From: Glaciecola sp048820975
GTDB taxonomy: Bacteria; Pseudomonadota; Gammaproteobacteria; Enterobacterales; Alteromonadaceae
Direction of reading: 5' to 3'
DNA: 64,000 nt
NCBI RefSeq assembly: GCF_048820975.1
Contig: NZ_JBMEUF010000002.1
Location: forward strand, 496,001 to 560,000
The stretch's first letter is position 1, and the number at the start of each line of letters is the position of its first letter. Below, in pieces: positions 1-7,887 of this stretch. The position numbers were made by a program, and so were the translations under genes. The notes under the pieces were generated by a model. That model was not told where the DNA came from, made no database searches, and was given only the letters and a program-made list of their open reading frames with translations.

Positions 1-118
1 GCTAATCCGTCATCACCGCGAAGGCGGTGACCTCCCAAATCTATTGCGTTCTTACTTTGTTAGTTAAGGTATGAGGTTCCCGCCTTCGCGGGAATGACGA
101 TGAGTACGCGGGAATGAC
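1..118 (+). repeat. REP-doublet (REPIN-like) repeat, copy 1
   Basis: This 118-bp stretch recurs at 2371-2488 with only two differences (positions 49 and 97). It holds two hairpins, 13-30 (TCACCGC stem, GAAG loop) and 77-94 (TTCCCGC stem, CTTC loop). The arms 9-34 and 73-98 are inverted copies of each other, matching at 22 of 26 positions, and the four differences are compensatory within each hairpin. This is the architecture of a REP doublet or REPIN. A third half-hairpin lies at about 102-118. The window begins exactly at the base where the second copy's similarity begins, so the true left edge may lie outside. No RAYT transposase gene is visible. Confidence 0.85.
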
Positions 119-551
119 ATTGGCAACATTCCGTGTTGTGCGCAATTCCTAAGGTGCGTTTCAAAAACAGTTTTGTATTTTTGCCACCACCACGCAACAG
201 ATTAAACGCATCTCACTGTCCAAGTATCGACAATCTCAGCTGTACAATTTCAAGAACGTTCAAACATTCGAATTATTAAATATTTACATCAAAATGTTTT
301 ATTAGCCTTAATATTACTAAATAGCACTACCTATATCAGTAGCACGACAATGTTGATAATTTGAACAGCTAATGTATAGTTTACAAACAACCCAAGATGT
401 TGTTGCAACGTAAAATATGTCTAAGTTCGATTCCTATTGAATATTTGCATCTTCTCGGAACACAGAGTTTTAATTAAAACTTTATACAAGTTACGGAGTT
501 CGCGCGGCGAGAGTCGTGTTACATAAATGCGATTAATAGGGATTAAGGAAT
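119..551. other. Non-coding leader upstream of the first membrane gene
   Basis: No convincing gene is seen in this 433-bp AT-rich stretch. A perfect 16-bp palindrome, AGTTTTAATTAAAACT, lies at 466-481 and could be an operator or part of the promoter for the gene at 552. The start at 552 is preceded by AAGGAAT, which serves as ribosome binding site. Confidence 0.5.
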
Positions 552-1673
552 ATGTCCAAAGGAAACAGGGTAGTTGCAAGTGTTGAGGCGCACTTTCATT
601 CTATATTTCAAAAAATAGCTGAGCTAGATGCTACGGTAATTTTTGATGACAGTTTTTATCAATCAAAGGTTATTGAACCCACATATAAACTATTGTTAGC
701 AACCGTTGCTGGCGTCACTGTGATATTCCCCTCCATCAAAACAATTTATGTACAGATTATGTTTTGGGCGCGTGATAACTTATTTGTTGTAGAAGGTGAC
801 AACCTTCAACTTAAACCTAATGCGAAAGAACTCTTAACGGAGACAATCAAGCAGAAGCTTAATCCAAAGTCTATTCGTCGTGGAATACAAAGATGGATGT
901 TAAATAAAGTGCTTAACTTTGTCGTTATTATTTTATCTATAATTATGATGCTAGATATGTTTTATGGAAGTCCGAATAATAACTCCATATGGATTGGTTT
1001 CATTTTTATGGCCATTTCTTGGCTTATTTTGTTTTTCCTAAAAAATGAGAAAATGCGCATGCCGCATTCACCCAAAAACAACGTAATCCCAACCTTATAT
1101 TTTTACGCCTTAATAGTGCTAACTGCATCTTATCCATTCATTTCGTATGGAGTAAATACGGCAGGATATATCACTTACACGCTTATTATTTTAGTGTATA
1201 CCTTTTTACACAATGACGGTGAAAGAGTCTATATCGAGGCCACTCAGGGCTCTCGTTCTTTTTTACTGGGCCGACTCTCATTTGCTTTAGGAGGAGCAAT
1301 CATAGGTTTATTCTTAGGTTTCAGTGAATCGCTAAGTACAACTTTAGTTTGGATGTTAGTCTTAGCTTCATTGTGCTTTGGATTTATTGTTAGCAGAGAA
1401 ACCCGGGCTATGATATCGCGTTATTTACCGCGATTCGCAAACCAACAAGACAAGCAGTTAGACAAAGAAATAAGAGCTGAAAATGAAATTTGGTTTGGTG
1501 TAGATACTAGGATGTATAGCAATACCGAAGTAGGTAATGCTAATTACAATGGTTGGCTCGGGAGAATAGGTTACACCTTGGGATTACTAATTTCGTTAAT
1601 TCCTATTGGTGCTATTACATTACCAGCATACATTTACTTTGCCATTACAAATAAGGTGCAAGACCAGCATTAG
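552..1673 (+). CDS. Multi-pass membrane protein of unknown function
   Basis: This 373-residue protein is not recognised. The first 40 residues look soluble. Hydrophobic segments, probably transmembrane, lie near residues 45-65, 118-137, 145-163, 180-198, 203-220, 238-258, 262-280 and 338-365. Loops of charged residues separate them, notably around 285-315 (KQLDKEIRAENE). No catalytic motif is apparent. The ATG follows AAGGAAT. It is followed after 42 bp by a second small membrane protein on the same strand, and the pair is the only coding content between two 118-bp repeats. Codon use looks more AT-rich than in the housekeeping genes further along, which would fit transfer but is only an impression. 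The function is unknown. Confidence 0.75.
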   Translation: MSKGNRVVASVEAHFHSIFQKIAELDATVIFDDSFYQSKVIEPTYKLLLATVAGVTVIFPSIKTIYVQIMFWARDNLFVVEGDNLQLKPNAKELLTETIKQKLNPKSIRRGIQRWMLNKVLNFVVIILSIIMMLDMFYGSPNNNSIWIGFIFMAISWLILFFLKNEKMRMPHSPKNNVIPTLYFYALIVLTASYPFISYGVNTAGYITYTLIILVYTFLHNDGERVYIEATQGSRSFLLGRLSFALGGAIIGLFLGFSESLSTTLVWMLVLASLCFGFIVSRETRAMISRYLPRFANQQDKQLDKEIRAENEIWFGVDTRMYSNTEVGNANYNGWLGRIGYTLGLLISLIPIGAITLPAYIYFAITNKVQDQH

Positions 1674-1715
1674 AGGTAGCAAACTAGTTCTTAAAAAGGG
1701 ATTGCAAAAATAATT

Positions 1716-2276
1716 ATGAGCAATAAATGGGAAAGTCAAAAAACTTTATTCGAACAACGCGAAGAGCAACATTCCGCTAACTTGAATAAAGCATCAAACT
1801 CTGGCTCATTTATCGGTTTTCTAATACTGCTTGTAATTGGCGTTATATTCATAGTGGGAATTATTGAGTGGGTACACTCTTATTCATTAAATTTTTTCTC
1901 AAATATTAAGTTCACTCAATCAAACGCGCTTTATTTCGCTTACGCCGGTGATGTTTTATTTTTTATTGTAGTCATTGTTGGTGTTGGATTACTGGTTTCT
2001 TTAAGTTTATGGCTCATCGACTATTTGAAATCAGATGCAGGCCATCAGTTTATTGGTAAGTTAGTTGTAATAAGCGTATTTGCAGCTATTAACTATTTAG
2101 CGTTGCAATCGGTGTTCCCAAATCTTAATGATTATTTGAAGTATGCCATTATCACTATAGTAACGTTGCCTCTATTTGTTAGCTTTAAATGGATAGTTGT
2201 TGCCTTGCCGTTTCCAGTATTTGTTTTGATAGATATGTGGTTTAAATGGGGCCTATTATCAAATAATTTGCTCTAG
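1716..2276 (+). CDS. Small membrane protein of unknown function
   Basis: This 186-residue protein has a polar N-terminus (about 1-28, rich in Gln, Glu and Asn). Hydrophobic segments follow near residues 30-50, 68-100, 113-130 and 138-178, giving four to five membrane passes. No family is recognised. It lies 42 bp after the gene at 552 in the same direction and is probably co-transcribed with it. An AAGGG lies about 14 bases upstream of the ATG, a loose ribosome binding site. A hairpin that begins inside its stop region (2270-2294) probably ends the transcript. It may work with the upstream membrane protein, but that is inference from adjacency alone. Confidence 0.7.
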   Translation: MSNKWESQKTLFEQREEQHSANLNKASNSGSFIGFLILLVIGVIFIVGIIEWVHSYSLNFFSNIKFTQSNALYFAYAGDVLFFIVVIVGVGLLVSLSLWLIDYLKSDAGHQFIGKLVVISVFAAINYLALQSVFPNLNDYLKYAIITIVTLPLFVSFKWIVVALPFPVFVLIDMWFKWGLLSNNLL

Positions 2277-2294
2277 CATGACTCATGCTAGAGC
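2270..2294 (+). terminator. Terminator-like hairpin after the membrane gene pair
   Basis: GCTCTAGCATGA pairs perfectly with TCATGCTAGAGC around a single C, so a few inner bases must open to form the loop. It overlaps the stop codon of the gene ending at 2276. The following T-tract is weak, so efficiency is uncertain. Confidence 0.5.
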
Positions 2295-2370
2295 AAAGTT
2301 GGATTTTGCCTTGGCCTATTCTGATTTTAGGGGAGCCTTATTTTATCCAAATTTAGTCTGTCGTCACCGT

Positions 2371-2488
2371 GCTAATCCGTCATCACCGCGAAGGCGGTGA
2401 CCTCCCAAATCTATTGCGCTCTTACTTTGTTAGTTAAGGTATGAGGTTCCCGCCTTCGCGGGAATGTCGATGAGTACGCGGGAATGAC
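2371..2488 (+). repeat. REP-doublet (REPIN-like) repeat, copy 2
   Basis: This matches 1-118 at 116 of 118 bases, in the same orientation, with a T to C change at 2419 and an A to T change at 2467. It keeps both hairpins with GAAG and CTTC loops and the inverted arm arrangement. A further partial unit (gatgagtacg) continues to about 2499. Together the two copies bracket the membrane gene pair at 552-2276. Confidence 0.88.
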
Positions 2489-2519
2489 GATGAGTACGCA
2501 GTTGCGGCAGCGTAAGAGA

Positions 2520-2684
2520 CTACTCAGTGCCTTCTTTATCTTGACTTTCAGACACGTCTTGCTGAGTAGCTTTTTCTCTGTCGGCTTTAGACACATAACG
2601 CGGCTTGTTCGATTTCTGCTTATTCTTGTTCGCTTTTCTGGCTTTTTTCAGCAACTTATTTACAACGGCCTTTTTTCGGCTCAT
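2520..2684 (-). CDS. Small lysine-rich protein, DUF2986-like
   Basis: A 54-residue reading frame on the minus strand starts with ATG at 2684 and stops with TAG at 2520. It has a clear ribosome binding site (AAGGA, seven bases before the ATG). The protein starts MSRKKAVVNKLLKKARKANK and contains SNKPRYVSKADREKA, followed by an acidic Gln/Asp/Glu tail. The basic N-terminal helix and the K-x-x-Y-[VI]-S-K-A-[DE]-R pattern resemble the DUF2986 family of very short gammaproteobacterial proteins; this is recalled, not searched. Function is unknown. The basic character suggests nucleic acid or ribosome contact, which is inference. A plus-strand frame over the same bases is a shadow. Confidence 0.7.
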   Translation of the reverse strand: MSRKKAVVNKLLKKARKANKNKQKSNKPRYVSKADREKATQQDVSESQDKEGTE

Positions 2685-2733
2685 AGCTTAGTCCTTATTT
2701 AAATAAACCCGCTTCACTTTTACATACCATCGC

Positions 2734-4215
2734 TTATTTGGCTTTGCGTAAGTCACTAGGTGAATAGCCGAATATGAAGAAACCCGCAAGCAGCATTGCT
2801 AAGCCGCATAGCATAACGGCTAATATAAATTGATACATAATTGTAATGTTCGTTACGTAAATAGCTAGCCAGCAAATTACAGCACTTACACTCAAATAAA
2901 TAAGGCCTCTTAGTAGTATTCTTGTGGCATATTCACGGCGTTTTACATCCATTTGTGGTAAGCCTAGCGACAAATGCAGCGTGAACAAAAACACAACCCG
3001 GCTGCACAAGGTGGCCGCGGCTATACCTAGTAAACCAGCATTGAAAACAAGCTGCGAAATAATAGATAAACTAATATTTAGCAAGGCCTCCATCGACACC
3101 ATATACATATTAAGTTTGAGCTTGCCTCTTGCAGCTAAGGCCATTCCTACAGCGCTTGAGAACGTCATGAAAATACGTGAGGCTGCAATTATTAGAATTA
3201 ACGATGCTAAGCCTGCGAATGCGTCACCCACCCAGTATAATAAAAACTGCTGGCCGAAAAATATCATCCCCATGTAGACCGCACCGCCAATAATGACCGT
3301 AATTCCTGTTTGCAGATAAAATAACTCATTCGCATCAGCAAAGCGTTTTTGCGACACAGCGGTTTGTACCCTTGGGTTCATAGTTAAATTAATCTGTGAA
3401 AGTAAGGTCCACGTGTACACGGTTAGCATAACTGACACCGAATAAAATGTGACATTATCGGGCTCAAGAAAGCTAGCAATTATAATTAAATCAGCTTCAT
3501 TACTTATGCGAGTTGAAAGCATTACAATTAACGAACTGGTGCTAAAAACAAACAGTAATTTCGCTAAATTTTTATGATATACCGGCATAAATGTTGTGTA
3601 GATGGGGTATTTCTTGTACACAAGAGCAATGGTCATTACAAACAATAAAGCATTACCTAAAAACACCGAACCCGCTAGCCCAACAATTCCGTAGTCAGCT
3701 GATATAGTAAGTAGCATCACAGCACTTCTTACCACTACAGATATTATATTTAAGGTTTGCAGTGCTAAAAAATTCTCAAACGCAGTAAGAATAGATGAGT
3801 AGATTGATGTAATTAACGATAAAAGCACACCCGCTAATATCAAAAACATGATATTGGCAATATTTTCAGGTGCTTCGAATTTAGGAAAAAGCGATTCAAA
3901 ATTAGTAGTAATAGAAAAAACTAGAATTGACAAAAACAAACCAATAAACACATATAACATCAGCCCCATTTGAATAAATCGGCGGCCTCGCATCTCGTCA
4001 TTCTGTGCTTTTGACTCTATTATAAATCGGCAAATACTAGAACGAATACCCATATCAGCTAGTACTAACAAGCTTATGATAGTTATAATTAAGCTCCACA
4101 AACCGTACATTTCTACACCCAAATAATTAACTATTAGAGGTGTAAGAAGAAACAGAATGGCAAAACCAAGTATTTGACCTGACCAGTTGATTAACAAATT
4201 AAACTTAAGCGTCAT
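2734..4215 (-). CDS. Wzx-like polysaccharide flippase (MATE/MOP superfamily)
   Basis: The 493-residue protein is almost wholly hydrophobic, with about 12-14 predicted membrane helices. Its N-terminus (LINWSGQILGFAILFLLTP and VNYLGVEMYGLWSL) is typical of the oligosaccharide flippase branch of the MOP superfamily, which moves lipid-linked sugars from the inner to the outer leaflet of the inner membrane. The ATG at 4215 overlaps the end of the upstream glycosyltransferase gene by 11 bases, so the two are translationally coupled. No other sugar-polymer genes (polymerase, nucleotide-sugar synthesis, chain-length control) lie nearby, so the substrate cannot be inferred. Confidence 0.85.
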   Translation of the reverse strand: MTLKFNLLINWSGQILGFAILFLLTPLIVNYLGVEMYGLWSLIITIISLLVLADMGIRSSICRFIIESKAQNDEMRGRRFIQMGLMLYVFIGLFLSILVFSITTNFESLFPKFEAPENIANIMFLILAGVLLSLITSIYSSILTAFENFLALQTLNIISVVVRSAVMLLTISADYGIVGLAGSVFLGNALLFVMTIALVYKKYPIYTTFMPVYHKNLAKLLFVFSTSSLIVMLSTRISNEADLIIIASFLEPDNVTFYSVSVMLTVYTWTLLSQINLTMNPRVQTAVSQKRFADANELFYLQTGITVIIGGAVYMGMIFFGQQFLLYWVGDAFAGLASLILIIAASRIFMTFSSAVGMALAARGKLKLNMYMVSMEALLNISLSIISQLVFNAGLLGIAAATLCSRVVFLFTLHLSLGLPQMDVKRREYATRILLRGLIYLSVSAVICWLAIYVTNITIMYQFILAVMLCGLAMLLAGFFIFGYSPSDLRKAK

Positions 4216-5383
4216 GATGGTAAATACTTATATATTTTCGAGTGATTGCTTCAGGGCTATAATTCGATTTAATTTTATTAATCGCTTTTGTACCGAAATT
4301 ATCATAAAACTGAGGGCGCTTGATTATATCTTGCATCGCTTTAAGCAAGCCATTTACTGTAGGTTCATTTATGAGTATGCCGTCTATTGTGTTGCTAACT
4401 ACATCATTGGCCCCCACAAGAACATGTTCATTGTTTGATTTAAACGACAAGGTTATAAGGCCTCTAGACATTGCCTCAGGAATTACATTGCCGAATGGTT
4501 CGTAATACGACGGCATGACTAAAATATCAGCTTGGTCTAAAACATCTATTGGATGCTCACAATACCCTAAAAACTTCACGCTACTTTGTAGCATTAATGA
4601 ATTCGCTAACTGCTTTAACTCGTCTTCCTGCTGCCCAGTACCGGCAATATGTAATGAAATCGCTTGATCTTCATTCATTAATTTTAATTGCGCAAAGGCT
4701 TTCAAAAGTAAATCAACGTTCTTAATTTTGTGCAGCCGCCCTAAATACAAAAACCTGAGTGTGTCGCTTTTTTCGCGACTTAATGGGGTATTAATATGAG
4801 CGGCAGAAACAGGATTATTCACAACATAAAATTGGTTATTGCGATAAATTGATGACAGCTGTGTTTTCATTTGAGAAGACGTGCAAATAATACCATCTGC
4901 TTTTTTCAGCGCCCATTTTTCTATAAAGAAGTATTGGTGTTTCAGAAAGCTAAACATCATCCCCTTTTCATCAGAAACGTTGTCATCATATGAATATTTT
5001 AAGCACAATCCCGGCCTATAAAACAACGGTAGTTTTGGCCTGGCTAGCTTGCTAGCCACTGCTAGAATTGGATCAGGACATATTATAAAGTTAGGAGAGT
5101 GCGTTTGTTTACGCAGAGCGCTATACGCACGAATAAGTTTGAGTAAGGGGCCTATAAACCACCAACGAGCAATACTGTGGATCCCCAAACCAACCAAAGA
5201 CTTTTGCGGATTTAACGGCTCATTCGAAACAGCTCTGCTGCTTGAAACCATTGTGATGGAGTGCCCATCTTCAATAAAAGCATCTGATACGGCTTCAAAC
5301 TGGCGTTCAACACCACCCTGAAATTCATGAATAGAATTTATATGCAATAACTCTACATGTAAGGATTTACCCGGTGCTGCCAT
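4205..5383 (-). CDS. Family 4 glycosyltransferase (GT-B fold)
   Basis: This 392-residue protein carries the GT4 hallmarks: an N-terminal Gly-rich acceptor loop (FQGGVERQFEAVSDAF), the strand opening the C-terminal Rossmann domain (FLYLGRLHKIKNVDLLLKAF), and the nucleotide-sugar E-x7-E motif in PSYYEPFGNVIPEAMSRG. It should transfer a sugar from an activated donor to a lipid-linked or polysaccharide acceptor at the cytoplasmic face of the inner membrane. The start is ATG; the ribosome binding site is weak. It overlaps the downstream flippase gene by 11 bases. Donor and acceptor are unknown. Confidence 0.88.
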   Translation of the reverse strand: MAAPGKSLHVELLHINSIHEFQGGVERQFEAVSDAFIEDGHSITMVSSSRAVSNEPLNPQKSLVGLGIHSIARWWFIGPLLKLIRAYSALRKQTHSPNFIICPDPILAVASKLARPKLPLFYRPGLCLKYSYDDNVSDEKGMMFSFLKHQYFFIEKWALKKADGIICTSSQMKTQLSSIYRNNQFYVVNNPVSAAHINTPLSREKSDTLRFLYLGRLHKIKNVDLLLKAFAQLKLMNEDQAISLHIAGTGQQEDELKQLANSLMLQSSVKFLGYCEHPIDVLDQADILVMPSYYEPFGNVIPEAMSRGLITLSFKSNNEHVLVGANDVVSNTIDGILINEPTVNGLLKAMQDIIKRPQFYDNFGTKAINKIKSNYSPEAITRKYISIYHHDA

Positions 5384-5480
5384 TTAGTTCATCGCCATTC
5401 ACATAATTAAAAAAAACGCTATTGTATGCTAATTAGTACGCTTGGGTTAGCTTAAATTGGCAACAAACAAGCTATCACCT

Positions 5481-5726
5481 TTAGTTGGTCTCTTTTTCAA
5501 TAGCATAAATACCATCATCAATAGACTCAATTCGTTCTTCAAACACGGCTCTTGCGTCATGTAAGCCGCGGTTATAGTAGTACGCGCCTAGCTCTTTTGA
5601 AACGAAGTCTAAAAGAAACTCAGCATCAAACTGCCCTAGTTCTTGCTCTAACTCTTTATCAAAATATGATTGTAGTTTTGCAATCATTGACTCTTTTTCT
5701 TGTGGCGTAAATTTAATATCCGACAT
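5481..5726 (-). CDS. DUF2164 family protein
   Basis: The 81-residue protein matches the DUF2164 pattern: an N-terminal F-x-x-[QE]-E-K-E-x-[ML], then LQSYFDKELEQELGQFDAEF, LLDFVSKELGAYYYNRGLHD and a short acidic tail. It is likely a small helical cytosolic protein. The family has no established function. The ATG at 5726 has AAGGAAA upstream. It stands alone between the glycosyltransferase pair and a divergent stress-protein gene. Confidence 0.88.
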   Translation of the reverse strand: MSDIKFTPQEKESMIAKLQSYFDKELEQELGQFDAEFLLDFVSKELGAYYYNRGLHDARAVFEERIESIDDGIYAIEKETN

Positions 5727-6074
5727 ACTAAAAAGATTTCCTTATTTATGTTGTTAACCATAGCGCCAAGCTATTAACCGCGAATAACCGCGAACTCAGG
5801 TTTTCATTTTACGTTTACTGATAATAAAAACGCAATTTTATGCCTTCCCTTTATTTTAGATGCGGCTCTTGTAAATTATTCACAGTCCCCGTACAGGCTA
5901 CTCATATGACCTTATACAAACAGGCCTATAAAAATATAAACCACTGAAAAACAATAACTTTAACGCATGGAACATTACGTGCATATAAGCTGTATCAACG
6001 GCAAAAATTGAGTGTTAACTCATTTTAAGTTTAAAACTTGCCAGTGTGTTTACTTATAAAAAGGACCATAAAGT
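5727..6074. other. Divergent intergenic region, no gene seen
   Basis: This 348-bp stretch separates the minus-strand DUF2164 gene from the plus-strand PNPOx-like gene and must hold both promoters. No clear near-consensus promoter, operator palindrome or small gene was recognised. AAAAGGACC at 6058-6066 serves as ribosome binding site for the gene at 6075. Confidence 0.4.
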
Positions 6075-6542
6075 ATGTCAAAAGAACTATATAAAAATTT
6101 ATTTGAAGCTATTAGCCAAGAAGGTGACGTTATGTTGCGTCTGCAAAATAGTGCAGAGCACAGTGAACCCATGTACGCCCATGTAGACGCTGATCGCGAC
6201 CTTTCTTTGTGGTTTTTTATGGACAAAAGCAATCGAGTGGCGGGCGGCGGTTTAGCAAGCGTGCAATTTGTAAGTAAAGATCACAAGTTGTTTGGCAGTA
6301 TTTTAGGCCGCTTAGTAGAAGAGAAAGATTCATCACTGATTGAGCAGTTTTGGTCAAATCCAACAGCTGCATGGTTTGAAGGTGGCATAGATGATCCAGC
6401 TGTGCACCTAATGCGCCTCGATTTACAAAGTGCTGAAATTTGGACGAAGTCACCCAGCTTAACAGGTGCCTTTAAATTAATGTCAGGTTCGAAGGTTGAG
6501 CCAGAAGACGTGGGCGATCATGCTTTAGTCGATATAAAATAG
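6075..6542 (+). CDS. PNPOx-like general stress protein (split barrel)
   Basis: The 155-residue protein resembles the general stress protein 26 / pyridoxamine-phosphate-oxidase-like family. Features include ISQEGDVMLRLQNSAEHSEPM near the N-terminus, the barrel strand DLSLWFFMDKSNR, ASVQFVSKDHKLFGSILGRL, and the C-terminal AEIWTKSPSLTGAFKLMSG. Members bind a flavin or act as flavin-related stress proteins; the true substrate here is unknown. It is cytosolic, with no signal peptide. AAAAAGGACC precedes the ATG. A 12-bp hairpin follows at 6575-6600, so it is probably transcribed alone. Confidence 0.85.
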   Translation: MSKELYKNLFEAISQEGDVMLRLQNSAEHSEPMYAHVDADRDLSLWFFMDKSNRVAGGGLASVQFVSKDHKLFGSILGRLVEEKDSSLIEQFWSNPTAAWFEGGIDDPAVHLMRLDLQSAEIWTKSPSLTGAFKLMSGSKVEPEDVGDHALVDIK

Positions 6543-6574
6543 CACTAAGCAAGAGGTGATTAAGATAAAGTTTC

Positions 6575-6600
6575 CTTAGTACAGCCTAGGCTGTGCTAAG
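6575..6600 (+). terminator. Terminator-like hairpin after the PNPOx-like gene
   Basis: CTTAGTACAGCC and GGCTGTGCTAAG form a 12-bp stem with one G-T pair and a TA centre. A TTTTTC tract follows about 12 bases later, so this is not an ideal intrinsic terminator. It lies between two plus-strand genes. Confidence 0.5.
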
Positions 6601-6638
6601 CTTATAAGGTGTTTTTCTTGTAAGTAAAGGAGCTGTAA

Positions 6639-7328
6639 TTGCCTCACGCACAACCCCATAAACAACACCGTGTTGGTTGGCTTCGAGCAGCCGTATTAGG
6701 AGCCAATGACGGTATTATTTCCATTTCTAGCCTCATTATTGGTGTGGCTGCTGCAGGCTCTAGTAATACGGCTATTGCTGTTTCAGGAATCGCTGGCGTT
6801 ATTGCTGGCGCTATTTCTATGGCTGCGGGGGAATATGTGTCGGTTTGCACTCAGGCTGATACGGAAAAAAGTGATTTACTCATTGAAGCGCAATCTTTAG
6901 AAGATAATTACGAAGAAGAAATAGCGGAACTGGCTGAAATTTATGAAAATCGCGGCGTAGAAAAGGCGCTGGCCATACAAGTTGCTAAGCAAATGATGGA
7001 ACACGACGCCTTAGCAACCCACGCGCGTGACGACATAGGCATATCTGAGGAATCGTCAGCGCAACCTTTACAAGCAGCGATGTCATCAGCAGCGTGTTTC
7101 GTTTCAGGCGCTTTTGTCCCTTTACTATTCAGCTTAATTACCCCATTAAATATGCTTATACCTACAGTGTCGGCTTCAAGTTTGTTAATGCTTGCAATTC
7201 TTGGGGCGGTGTCTGCTTATTTGAGTGGGGCGAAATTGTACATAGGCGTATTACGAATCACGTTTTGGGGAGCCATTGCCATGCTAGTGACCGCGCTAAC
7301 TGGTGCCATGTTTGATGTTTGGATTTGA
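6639..7328 (+). CDS. VIT/CCC1-family iron or manganese transporter
   Basis: The 229-residue protein starts with the family signature LRAAVLGANDGIISISSLII, followed by a second hydrophobic stretch to about residue 70. An acidic cytosolic segment (about 80-145) contains EAQSLEDNYEEEIAELAEIY and a HDALATHARDD block, comparable to the metal-binding region of VIT1-type transporters. Three further membrane helices close the protein. Members export Fe2+ or Mn2+ from the cytosol in bacteria. The start is TTG at 6639, supported by AAAGGAG seven bases upstream. No Fur box was seen in front of it. Confidence 0.9.
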   Translation: MPHAQPHKQHRVGWLRAAVLGANDGIISISSLIIGVAAAGSSNTAIAVSGIAGVIAGAISMAAGEYVSVCTQADTEKSDLLIEAQSLEDNYEEEIAELAEIYENRGVEKALAIQVAKQMMEHDALATHARDDIGISEESSAQPLQAAMSSAACFVSGAFVPLLFSLITPLNMLIPTVSASSLLMLAILGAVSAYLSGAKLYIGVLRITFWGAIAMLVTALTGAMFDVWI

Positions 7329-7336
7329 GAATATTG

Positions 7337-7367
7337 ATTAGGTTAGGCGCGTTGTGCCTAACCTAAT
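7337..7367. terminator. Hairpin between two convergent genes
   Basis: ATTAGGTTAGGC and GCCTAACCTAAT form a perfect 12-bp stem with a 7-base loop. The hairpin sits in the 49-bp gap between the convergent VIT transporter and peroxiredoxin genes. T-tracts are poor on both sides, so a role as bidirectional terminator is likely but not certain. Confidence 0.6.
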
Positions 7368-7377
7368 TGGCTTACAC

Positions 7378-7851
7378 TTAAAGAGATTTAAGCATCGTTT
7401 CCGCGTCTGACACTTCAAACTGGCCTGGGTCTTCTAGGTTTAACGATTTAACTACGCCGTCTTCAACTAGCATGCTGTAGCGCTGTGAACGTATTCCACC
7501 GAATGTGTCAGTATCCATATCAAGCCCAATAAGCTGTGCAAATTGGCCATTGCCATCAGCAAGCATCATTACTTCTTCAGCATTTGAGGCTTTGCCCCAT
7601 GCGTTCATCACAAATGCGTCATTTACTGATACACAAATGATGCTATCAATGCCTTTTTCCTTGAATTTATCAGCAAGAGTGACATAACCGGGTAAGTGAG
7701 CTTGAGAACAAGTTGGTGTGAATGCGCCCGGTACGGCAAACAAAACCACTTTTTTTCCTGCAAATAAATCATTTGAATGCGGATTTTTCATTTCGCCGTC
7801 TTCAATTACGCTAAAGGTTGTTTCTGGTAGTGTTGCGCCAACTTCAATCAT
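7378..7851 (-). CDS. Prx5-type peroxiredoxin
   Basis: This 157-residue protein belongs to the redoxin/Prx5 group. The peroxidatic cysteine is Cys48 in VPGAFTPTCSQAHLPGY, with the usual Thr and Pro neighbours. Cys73 (IICVSV) is the second conserved position of the group. No C-terminal resolving cysteine equivalent to that of human Prx5 is present, so it probably works with an external thiol such as glutathione or glutaredoxin. It reduces hydrogen peroxide and alkyl hydroperoxides in the cytosol. It has no fused glutaredoxin domain, unlike some gammaproteobacterial relatives. It lies 36 bp after rsmJ on the same strand. Confidence 0.92.
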   Translation of the reverse strand: MIEVGATLPETTFSVIEDGEMKNPHSNDLFAGKKVVLFAVPGAFTPTCSQAHLPGYVTLADKFKEKGIDSIICVSVNDAFVMNAWGKASNAEEVMMLADGNGQFAQLIGLDMDTDTFGGIRSQRYSMLVEDGVVKSLNLEDPGQFEVSDAETMLKSL

Positions 7852-7887
7852 AAAAAATTCCTTGTTTGGTTTACGTAAATCACTTAA

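Noticed and set aside
2484..2702. 72-codon plus-strand frame over the small basic gene
   Set aside because: It has no ribosome binding site and an unlikely composition, and the opposite strand holds a better gene with a clear ribosome binding site.
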